NCBI GenBank assembly: GCA_021827445.1
Contig: JAKAVW010000017.1
Location: 1 to 20,449 of the forward strand
Direction: 5' to 3'
Length of the DNA: 20,449 nucleotides
Source: Pseudomonadota bacterium
Lineage (GTDB): Bacteria; Pseudomonadota; Gammaproteobacteria; Acidithiobacillales; Acidithiobacillaceae
Positions 1 through 6,200 of the stretch are shown one piece after another. The stretch's first letter is position 1. Each line of letters starts with the position of its first letter. The notes under the pieces were generated by a model. The model was given only the letters and a program-made list of their open reading frames with translations. It had not been told where the DNA came from and made no database searches. The position numbers and the translations under genes were made by a program.

Positions 1-132
1 TACAAGATTGAAGGCTTCACGAAGACAGCCCAGGTGCGCATGTGCGGCAACAGCGTATGTCCACCGGTTGCGCGCGCTATCGTGGAAGCGAACTTCAGAC
101 ATGAGGTTTTGTATCAGGAATGTGCCGTATGA
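1..132 (+). CDS. DNA cytosine-C5 methyltransferase, C-terminal fragment (5' end outside window)
   Basis: The open frame enters from the left edge and ends at TGA 130-132, giving 43 residues. The segment VRMCGNSVCPPVARAIVEAN matches conserved motif X at the end of cytosine-C5 DNA methyltransferases (GNSV.PP), the helix that helps form the SAM pocket. The catalytic Pro-Cys motif and target-recognition domain would lie outside the window. The stop overlaps the next start as ATGA (129-132), so the two methyltransferase genes look translationally coupled. In phages such enzymes usually protect the genome from host restriction or are solitary methylases; no cognate nuclease is visible here. The motif is clear but only the tail of the protein is seen. 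Confidence 0.75.
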   Translation, partial: YKIEGFTKTAQVRMCGNSVCPPVARAIVEANFRHEVLYQECAV

Positions 133-494
133 CGGTCCGGATCATACATGGTGACTGCCGCGACATGCTCAAGACACTCCCCGACGAGTCTGTGCATTGC
201 TGTCTTCGCGTGCCGTATCGAAACAAACGCGATGTATGGGAAATTCCTACTCATGCATTCAAAGGAGCGCATTTCGCTACGTTCCCGCCGGCGCTGGTAG
301 AGCCGTGCATCCTCGCGGGCTGCCCTATTGGCGGCACTGTTCTGGATCCGTTCGGCGGCAGTGGTACCGTCGGCCTTGTCGCGGCCAGACTACAACGCAA
401 CGCAATCCTCATAGAGATCAAATCTGAGTATGTAGACATGGCGTACCACCGCATACGTGCCGATGCGCCATTGCTGTGCGAGGTGACGATGTAG
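129..494 (+). CDS. Internally deleted DNA N6-adenine/N4-cytosine methyltransferase remnant
   Basis: This encodes 121 residues. The start at ATG 129 is chosen because it overlaps the upstream stop as ATGA and has AGGA at 116-119; ATG 120 in the same frame is less likely. The N-terminus (VRIIHGDCRDMLKTLPDESVHCC) is the usual opening of phage site-specific methylases. The C-terminus has FKGAHFATFPPALVEPCILAG and the SAM-binding motif DPFGGSGTVGLVA. The sequence that normally follows VHCC, with catalytic TSPPY/DPPY and about 100 or more residues of target recognition, is missing: VHCC runs directly into RNKRDVW, which lies near the far end in intact relatives. The frame is kept. Known family logic predicts no methyl transfer. 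It may be a decaying gene or a SAM-binding remnant. Confidence 0.75.
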   Translation: MTVRIIHGDCRDMLKTLPDESVHCCLRVPYRNKRDVWEIPTHAFKGAHFATFPPALVEPCILAGCPIGGTVLDPFGGSGTVGLVAARLQRNAILIEIKSEYVDMAYHRIRADAPLLCEVTM

Positions 495-520
495 GGCTTT
501 TGCATGAAGAGGTAGCCAAG

Positions 521-847
521 ATGATTGCAACAGACGAACTTGAGCGATTATTAGCCGTATACAGGGGCGGCTATGAGGCACCCATGACACCAAAGTGCCG
601 AATACAACTGGAGGCGTTGTTGAATGAACACCAGGGACTTGTCGCGCTGCTCGGTATTGACATAGGCGAGCAAAGTGCTCCGATGAGTGAGCTACAGACT
701 CTCCAAAAATTAGTAGCTGCGCAGGGCGCAGATGAGGGGGTGTGGTTTGCAGCCCAAACCTGCGCCGAGGCCCACTTACAGCGCATACTGAGGGAGCTGC
801 ATGCGGCCTGCGACGCATTGATAGCCGCAGCAAGCGCTGACACATGA
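521..847 (+). CDS. Hypothetical phage protein with conserved C-terminal WF-x-A-x-T motif region
   Basis: This encodes 108 residues starting MIATDELERLL. ATG 521 is preferred over ATG 476 because a GAAGAGGT ribosome site lies at 506-513 and the longer frame would overlap the methylase remnant. No enzyme motif is visible. The protein is acidic and largely helical. Its C-terminal part (DEGVWFAAQTCAEAHLQRIL, then RELHAACDALI) resembles the end of small hypothetical proteins common in early regions of temperate phages, often with the pattern WF-A-T-x-x-A-Y-L-Q. Function is unknown. The stop overlaps the next start as ATGA at 844-847, so it belongs to the same plus-strand operon. Confidence 0.6.
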   Translation: MIATDELERLLAVYRGGYEAPMTPKCRIQLEALLNEHQGLVALLGIDIGEQSAPMSELQTLQKLVAAQGADEGVWFAAQTCAEAHLQRILRELHAACDALIAAASADT

Positions 848-1083
848 TCTGTCAGTGCGGTAAGAGTTTTGTGGCGGCGCGCAAATGGCAACGCTTCTGC
901 TCGGCGCGCTGCCGGCGCGTAGCATTTGATGACGGTGCAGCGGAGGTGTGTTCAGTGCGCCAGATCAAGACTGGATGGAGCGTAACGCTACACATGAAGC
1001 GGCAGCCGCCCGTAAACATTGGCGAAATTGCCTCTGTAATGCGTTCGGAACGCATTTCGGAAACAACTGAGCCGCAGGTATAG
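844..1083 (+). CDS. Small protein with a Cys-rich, possibly zinc-binding N-terminus
   Basis: This encodes 79 residues, coupled to the upstream gene by an ATGA overlap. Cysteines at residues 3, 5, 19 and 23 (ICQCGKSF, then RFCSARCRR) have the CxC...FCSxxCR look of small zinc-ribbon or zinc-knuckle modules. Those modules bind nucleic acid or act as structural domains. The rest has no recognisable motif. The C-terminal stretch VMRSERISE is encoded by copy 1 of the dispersed palindrome at 1038-1060, so the end of this protein is probably repeat-derived. Function is unknown; a role in DNA metabolism or regulation is only suggested by its place before the xis/int genes. Confidence 0.55.
   Translation: MICQCGKSFVAARKWQRFCSARCRRVAFDDGAAEVCSVRQIKTGWSVTLHMKRQPPVNIGEIASVMRSERISETTEPQV
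1038..1060 (+). repeat. Dispersed palindromic repeat, copy 1
   Basis: The 17-bp perfect inverted repeat ATGCGTTCGGAACGCAT (8-bp arms around a central G) is at 1039-1055 and is followed by TTCGG. The 23 bp from 1038 to 1060 are identical to copy 2 at 9868-9890. The first 21 bp from the palindrome start match copy 3. It lies near the 3' end of the Cys-rich small gene and encodes MRSERI there. No stop codon occurs in any of its six frames. Confidence 0.85.
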
Positions 1084-1085
1084 CC

Positions 1086-1418
1086 ATGCGTGTCCACGTC
1101 TCTAAGGACTACTTGACGCGCGAGGAGGCGGCGGCTTACTGCTGTGTATCGGTCAGGCAGCTTCACAAGCTCAAGGCCGCATACGGGTTGGCGCCCTTTA
1201 TGTTCATGGGGAAACTGGTATATCGTACGGCCGATCTAGCTGAGGCAATGGAGCGAGAGGCGTGCCGACAGTTTACTGGCGCGGGAAACGCGCCTATCTC
1301 AACTGGCGCCAGAATGGCGAACGGCGCAGGCTCTCGCTTGGCATTATTGAGGCGCGAGAAGCCGAGACCATCCGGCAAGCCAAAAGCCTTGAGCTCAGGA
1401 CCGGTAAGCGCATCCTGA
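1086..1418 (+). CDS. Excisionase-like helix-turn-helix protein
   Basis: The frame encodes 110 residues. The first 60 or so (VSKDYLTREEAAAYCCVSVR, then QLHKLKAAYGLAPFMFMGKLVYRTADL) form a MerR/Xis-type winged HTH of the excisionase or AlpA kind. Such proteins bind attachment-site arms and steer the integrase towards excision, or act as small regulators. The position directly before the integrase supports this. The start follows the preceding stop (TAG 1081-1083) by two bases. The frame continues 157 nt into the integrase gene, and that tail (after about residue 59) is low-complexity out-of-frame sequence, probably not conserved. The stop that relatives may carry near residue 60-70 could have been lost here. 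Confidence 0.65.
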   Translation: MRVHVSKDYLTREEAAAYCCVSVRQLHKLKAAYGLAPFMFMGKLVYRTADLAEAMEREACRQFTGAGNAPISTGARMANGAGSRLALLRREKPRPSGKPKALSSGPVSAS

Positions 1419-2236
1419 CGACTGGGCGCCTGTTCGCTGACTTTGTGGCTGAATATCTGCCTTGGTACGAGGCCATGTACCCATCCAGCGCTACGCGCAC
1501 CCGCGCCATCCTTGAAAAAGGGTTTGCGGCGTTCCTGAAGCAGCCCCTCGACTCCATAGAGACCATGGATATTGCACGCCATCTGGCGGCGCGCCAGGCG
1601 CGGGGCTGCGCCCGCGGCACTGTCCTGAAAGAACTGAATTGCTTGGGGGGTGCGTTGAGCCGCGCGGTGGAATGGGGATGGATGACCAACAATCCTGTCA
1701 AAGCCGTTAAAAAGCCGCCGCTGATCGTCAGTCGTGATCCTGTCTGGTACAGCAAAGCTGAACTCGTCAAGCTCTATTCTGTGAGTGGCCCCCGCGCTCC
1801 ATGGTGGCGCTTCCTAGCCAACACGGGGCTGCGTGCCGGGGAGGCTCTCCACCTGCGGCACCAGGACGTGCGCCATGGAGCGGTGTACGTGCTCTCGGAT
1901 GAGCGCGCACGCACCAAGTCTGGCCATTGGCGCAAGATACCCATGTCAGCGGGAGCGCTCGAATCCTATGTGCTGCTACAGGGCTCCCAGACCGTATTGC
2001 CGCCACAGAGCCGGGCGGCCCTGACCATGGCGTTCAAGAGGGATGCGACGACGGCCAGCCTCGGTGGGAGCCTCCACAGCCTGCGTCATACCTTTGCGGC
2101 GCATCTGGTGCTAGCTGGAACCCCATTACGCGACATCCAGGCGCTGATGGGGCATGCCTCCATCACGACCACGGAGCGCTATGCCCATATCGCGCCAGAG
2201 CGTCTCCGGACCGCCGTAGATGCCCTGGCACTATGA
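1262..2236 (+). CDS. int: Phage tyrosine recombinase (integrase)
   Basis: This encodes 324 residues from a GTG start at 1262 with GGAG at 1250-1253. The N-terminus (MPTVYWRGKRAYLNW) is typical of short phage integrases. A SAM-like core-binding domain covers roughly residues 55-145. The catalytic domain shows Arg191 in NTGLRAGEALHLR, Lys219 in RTKSGHW, the HxxR box at His272/Arg275 (LHSLRHTFAAH), His298 in MGHAS and the nucleophile Tyr307 in TTTERYAHI. All active-site residues are present, so it should be active. It catalyses site-specific recombination between phage attP and host attB. The tRNA-Glu-derived core starts 76 bp downstream, the expected arrangement for an integrase that targets that tRNA gene. 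Confidence 0.95.
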   Translation: MPTVYWRGKRAYLNWRQNGERRRLSLGIIEAREAETIRQAKSLELRTGKRILTTGRLFADFVAEYLPWYEAMYPSSATRTRAILEKGFAAFLKQPLDSIETMDIARHLAARQARGCARGTVLKELNCLGGALSRAVEWGWMTNNPVKAVKKPPLIVSRDPVWYSKAELVKLYSVSGPRAPWWRFLANTGLRAGEALHLRHQDVRHGAVYVLSDERARTKSGHWRKIPMSAGALESYVLLQGSQTVLPPQSRAALTMAFKRDATTASLGGSLHSLRHTFAAHLVLAGTPLRDIQALMGHASITTTERYAHIAPERLRTAVDALAL

Positions 2237-2239
2237 GTG

Positions 2240-2268
2240 TGACCACTGTGCCAATTTGGTGCTATACT
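2240..2268 (+). promoter_or_regulatory. Candidate extended -10 promoter downstream of int
   Basis: TATACT at 2263-2268 matches the -10 consensus in five of six positions and is preceded by TGC, the extended -10 signature. A weak -35 candidate, TGACCA at 2240-2245, lies 17 bp upstream. It points rightwards across the attachment core towards the small envelope genes at 2439-3269. Inferred from sequence only. Confidence 0.35.
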
Positions 2269-2312
2269 ATGCCCGTGATTGCAACATAACGCTGAGGTAG
2301 TCCCATGAAAAC

Positions 2313-2359
2313 TGGCGTCCCCAAGGGGAGTCGAACCCCTGTTACCGCCGTGAAAGGGC
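2313..2359 (-). other. attP: attP core identical to the 3' part of a tRNA-Glu(TTC) gene
   Basis: Read on the minus strand, this segment has the anticodon loop CTTTCAC, the 3' anticodon stem GGCGG, a variable loop, the T-arm with GGTTCGACT, the acceptor 3' strand and CCA. This is the typical 3' end of bacterial tRNA-Glu. The 5' half (acceptor 5' strand, D-arm) is absent: past 2359 the sequence no longer matches. It is therefore not a functional tRNA but an attachment core that would rebuild the host tRNA on integration. The adjacent integrase supports this. Phage-type genes on both sides indicate attP rather than attL or attR. Confidence 0.8.
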
Positions 2360-2373
2360 ACTTACACCCCTTT
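2353..2373 (+). terminator. Weak terminator-like hairpin overlapping the edge of the attP core
   Basis: AAAGGG (2353-2358) and CCCTTT (2368-2373) form a 6-bp stem with a 9-nt loop, followed by an A/T-rich ATTTATC. It could end the int transcript on the plus strand. The T-tract is short and interrupted, so this is weak. One arm lies inside the attachment core and the other outside, so the structure would be broken in an integrated prophage on one side. Confidence 0.25.
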
Positions 2374-2438
2374 ATTTATCTGGCCATCCAGCGCCCGGTG
2401 TGCCCAAAAAATGCCAAACTGGGGTGTGGGAGAAATTC

Positions 2439-2771
2439 ATGAAAGCCATCCTTATAGTCGGGGCTCTCCTGGCCGCATGCCCTCAGACTTCAGGTGCAGC
2501 CATGAGCGCAGTCATAAGAGTGCTGGTGGCTGTGGCGGCCACGTTTGCTGAGTACGCATTCCCGATGCTGGTGGTGGTGTTGCTTGGTGGTGCGCTTATA
2601 GTGCTGTTCGCGTGGTTCGACCTCTATCGCTCATCTCGTCCAGCGCTTCAGGAGCGCCTGTACCATATCCGGGTGCGGCTGCTATCTTGGCTGCATTATT
2701 TCGAGGACCGCGCCGATGAGCGTTTCAGATGTGCACGGCGCGGAAACGCAATCTGGCAAAAGGAGAAGTAA
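2439..2771 (+). CDS. Small membrane or lipoprotein-like protein next to attP
   Basis: This encodes 110 residues. ATG 2439 is chosen for the GGGAG ribosome site at 2428-2432; a GTG at 2400 is also in frame. The N-terminus (MKAILIVGALLAACPQTSGA) has a short hydrophobic segment with LAAC, a possible lipobox, or an ordinary signal peptide. A strong membrane segment follows around residues 43-63 (FPMLVVVLLGGALIVLFAWF), then a basic, Arg-rich tail (LYHIRVRLLSWLHYFEDRAD). An internal ATG (MSAVIRVL) is an alternative start that would leave a single-span protein. I do not recognise a family. It sits between the att core and the late region on the opposite strand to the late genes, a common place for lysogeny-expressed genes. 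Confidence 0.55.
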   Translation: MKAILIVGALLAACPQTSGAAMSAVIRVLVAVAATFAEYAFPMLVVVLLGGALIVLFAWFDLYRSSRPALQERLYHIRVRLLSWLHYFEDRADERFRCARRGNAIWQKEK

Positions 2772-2918
2772 ATGAGCACCGCTGCCCACGCCTTCCTGTG
2801 GTGGGGCGTTTTCGTCCTGGGGTCCACGCTCTTAATGTATGCCTCAGTGCTGGTCTGGCTCGCGCCGGCGCTGGTGCTGAAGTTGTTGGCCGCAATCTGG
2901 CGAGCCCTGAGAGGTTAA
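2772..2918 (+). CDS. 48-residue single-span membrane peptide
   Basis: The start follows the previous stop (TAA 2769-2771) with no gap, and the ribosome site AGGAG lies at 2761-2765. The product begins MSTAAHAFLWWGVFVLGSTL and has an almost continuous hydrophobic stretch from residue 8 to about 42, ending WRALRG. One long or two short membrane helices are possible. The strong ribosome site and tight spacing support a real gene despite its small size. Function unknown; it may act with its neighbour in the envelope, or be a small toxin-like or holin-like peptide, but nothing decides this. Confidence 0.6.
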   Translation: MSTAAHAFLWWGVFVLGSTLLMYASVLVWLAPALVLKLLAAIWRALRG

Positions 2919-2948
2919 GCTGTAACAGTTCTACCGAGGAATCAAGTC

Positions 2949-3269
2949 ATGAAAATTCTCCCGATCCTTTTGTTGTGCGCTCTTGCAGGCTGTGGGTCGC
3001 CATACGGGATGCTCGGCTTTGCGCAAGGGCTGCAAGCACGTTCACCATATCAGGTGTGCACCCGAGCGCCGGACAACGATGTGGTGTGCGGTGGACAGCC
3101 GCTAACTACGACACCCGTGGGTATCGCCCCGTGTGCGCTGTTGCCAGCTCCGATAACGATGCCGCAGCAGCCGGTTCAGCAGGAGATGGTGCGAGCGCCT
3201 GACGGCACCTATCGCGTTATGGATGTGCCACAGTTTACAGCGCCCACCCCACTACCACCGCTCTGTTAA
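2949..3269 (+). CDS. Small predicted lipoprotein
   Basis: This encodes 106 residues. The start ATG 2949 has CGAGGAA just upstream. The signal MKILPILLLCALAGC carries a clear lipobox (LAGC, Cys15), so the mature protein should be lipidated and anchored in the envelope. The rest is Pro-rich with three further Cys at residues 37, 47 and 62 (QVCTRAP, VVCGG, APCALL) and the final Cys106, plus a repeated Pro/Gln region (PITMPQQPVQQEM). There is no known domain. It ends one base before the stop of the converging late region. A role in surface modification or exclusion of other phages is only an inference from location and lipidation. Confidence 0.65.
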   Translation: MKILPILLLCALAGCGSPYGMLGFAQGLQARSPYQVCTRAPDNDVVCGGQPLTTTPVGIAPCALLPAPITMPQQPVQQEMVRAPDGTYRVMDVPQFTAPTPLPPLC

Positions 3270-3270
3270 C

Positions 3271-6200
3271 CTAAGCAGCGGGGCGCTGACTGCGCTGATA
3301 AAGCAGGCGCCACGTCTGCTTATTCAAGTAGGGCGCATACTGCTGGCGCTGTTGGGCCGTCATGTCTTCGACTAGCTTCAACTGCCATACGGGGGGCAGC
3401 TCCCGGAACTCATTGGCGCCTGGGGGTTCATAGATGCCTTTCATGAGGTCCTGGATGCTAGTCTTGGACCACTGATATTTGCTCGCGTCCTGCGCCAACT
3501 GCGCTCCGAAGGCAGCCTGACCGACGTGCTCGAAGGTCGCGCGTAACTGGCGTCTGGCTTGAATCTGCTGGGCCTCGGCATACGGAATGACACTGCCGTG
3601 GTATTCGCCGTATAGGGCGTAAATTTTCTCCGTCAGCGGTGTGGTATCCACGTAGCCAGGCGCTGGATTAAAGCCATTGAACGAGAGAGCCCAGTTCTTG
3701 GGCGCGGTTTCGTGTTCCTCCAGATTGCCGGATACCGAGAACGGCAGCATCTCATTGAGCCACGCGCGGCCGTGTTGCAGCGTCTGTGTGCCGATTCCGG
3801 CCGTGGGGTCGCTGATCTCGCGGTTGAAGTAATCCTTGTTGGTCAATTGCTCCTGCAGCATCGAGAACATCGGTGCGCCCTTGTAGACCGCCATTTGCAA
3901 CAAACCCTTCATGCCTGCATCATTCCAGTGGTAGTACATGGCGCCAAACTCGCGGGTGAAAAACATCGTATTGACGCGCTCCGGAGTGCCATCTGGCTGG
4001 TGGCCGACCACGGGATAAATCAGGTCTTCCATGGACTTGGGTTTCTGGCCACCGATGAGCTCAGTCATCAGGCCACCCACCAGCGCAGCGATCGCGACAT
4101 AGTGAAGCGCGTAGAGCGAGCGCTCAGTAACAAATTGGCGCGCTTGGGTTGGGTGCATGACCTGCGTGGCCAGCTTGCCGAGATCATACAAGCCGCCGCC
4201 AAACTGGCGCACGAAGCCGTAGTTCCATGTGAAACTCAGCATGCTGGCCTGCATCACGTTCTGCAGGTGACGGTTCCAGAACATCTTGTTGTAGGCCATC
4301 TCTCCGAATCTCTCGTCAATCTGGCGACGGATATCGTTGAACGCCTGGATGCGCCCGCGTTGGTCATTGACAAGATCGGGAGTGCTACGCAGCTTATTCC
4401 CGACGGCTTCGAGGTACGCCTGTGTTTTCATGAACGGCACCGCTATGTCCATGATGGGATACTGGATGCTGCGCAGAATCGTCGGAATGGTATGAAGCGC
4501 CAGCAAGCCAGCGGCCCCAGCTTTGCCATCTTCCCCACCCAGCTTATCCACGGCATCCTTGAAGTTGGTCATCGCATTAGTACGGTATTCCAACGGATTG
4601 ACCGGCGTAAAACCGCCCTCCAGCATGTACTGGACGGACTGCCGTTGCGAGGCGTCAATGGGCTCGGCCGTTCCCTTGTATACACCCATTGCGTTCCACA
4701 CGCGGTTCCAGGCGGTCTCACCGGCGCCTGTCATGTGCATCGCGTACTGTTTACCAGCGTGCATGAGGCGGTCGGCCGTCGGTGGACCCTCGAGGAGTGT
4801 CTTGAGGGCGCTCGCCATTCCCTGTGCGTTGCGGACGCCCAGGAATACGTGGTTGAGGTGATATGCCGAAATGCCGAGCTGCAGCGGCACGATCGCGGAC
4901 TTCAGCTCCATCCAACCGCGGAATGTCATGCCGGCGAGTCCACGATCAGCCCACAGTGACTGGCTGAATAAGCCGTTCTTGAGAATGCGCGCAGCATTCG
5001 CACTGGTAATGAAGACACCATCCGGCGTGTGGATCAGCGCCTCACCCTTCTGAATGCCTTTCTCGATCTTGCCGAACATATCGGGTGAGATACGCGCACC
5101 CGGATCAATCCCGGGTGCGGGTCGCAGCAGATTCAGGTCGCGCAAATCCTGCACTACGGCGCGCTGCATGGCATTGCGCAGATGGTCAGTATAGCGCATG
5201 CGGAACAGCACTTCCGGGTTGTCTGACTTCAGCTTGAAGCCAGCGTCGCGGCCCTCCTTTATGGTATCGAACAAGCGGAACTTCGAGAAGCCTGGTTTGC
5301 CCCAGCCAGGGTACTTTTGAGCGAAATATTGCTCGACAGCCTCCGGGTCTCGCCAGATGTGCGGGAAGTAACGCGTGCGGTAGTCGTAGGCAATCCCGAG
5401 ACGCTGCTCGGTGGCGTAGAGCTTGTCGGCGGTCTCCCGGTAGAAGTCACCCAGCGCCTTAGACGCAGGATCCAGGAACGGGTGTCCACTTTCGAGCTTG
5501 TCCAGAAAATTCAGGCGCTTGCCCTTGGACAACTGGTTGAAGGTCTTTTCACGGATACGCGAGTCGTGCCAGTAGACAGTTTCGGCGCGCTCGCGGCGAG
5601 ATATGAAGGATGCGAGGCGATCCGCTACTTCACGAGCCACCGGCTCGCCGCGATCCGGGAATGACTTGTTCCAAGTATCCTTGGTTTCACGCAGCCACTG
5701 CGTGGCAGTTTCGCGCGCCGTCTGGGTGGCGTGAAGCGCCGCTGCGCGGTCATCTTCCAGGTCGGAAAAGTCTCGCGGCTCTTCGTTATCTTCTGGAGTC
5801 GGTTTGGAATAGAACAGCTTTTTTAGAACATCAGTGGGCCGCTCGATGCCAAGTCTTCCCAGTATGTGCGCTCGCCTTTCTGGTGATCCCTGCCTCTCTT
5901 CGTGTAGTAGGGACTTGAGGAATACCCCTCTTTTAAGAGAATTGCTACCCGCTGTAGGTTCTCCCTGGAGAGCGTCGTGTATTTCGTCAGGAACCAACGC
6001 ATGTGCGCTTCCGCTCTCTCCAGCTCTGCCGGCGAGCGCAGCGGGGTTCCCGGGCGCATCCATGGAGCGGTCGGCCACTCGTCCTGATTCTCCGGTAGCG
6101 CCACCGGGTTGTGCATCCATTCCTCTAAAGTCTGCCTGCGTCCACTGGTGTCCACTGCGGCCTGTCCAGGGGAGCTGGTCTGTGTTGGAGAGCCACTTGG

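Noticed and set aside
1039..1055. Palindrome as a LexA/SOS box
   Set aside because: Known LexA boxes have a different half-site order and spacing (for example CGAAC-N4-GTTCG or GTTC-N7-GTTC). Here GTTC comes before GAAC with a one-base centre.
852..1166. Minus-strand frame including another MRSERI
   Set aside because: The peptide arises because the palindrome reads the same on both strands. The plus-strand genes here are tightly coupled and better supported.
2313..2359. Functional tRNA-Glu gene
   Set aside because: The 5' acceptor strand and D-arm are missing, so no cloverleaf can form.
3258..3281. Bidirectional terminator between the converging genes (CCGCT with AGCGG)
   Set aside because: The stem is only 5 bp with a 14-nt loop holding both stop codons and there is no T-tract on either side.
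3712..4959. Long plus-strand open frame of 415 codons inside the giant gene
   Set aside because: It is antisense to a gene with clear protein features, has no ribosome site or motif and reflects codon bias of the opposite strand.
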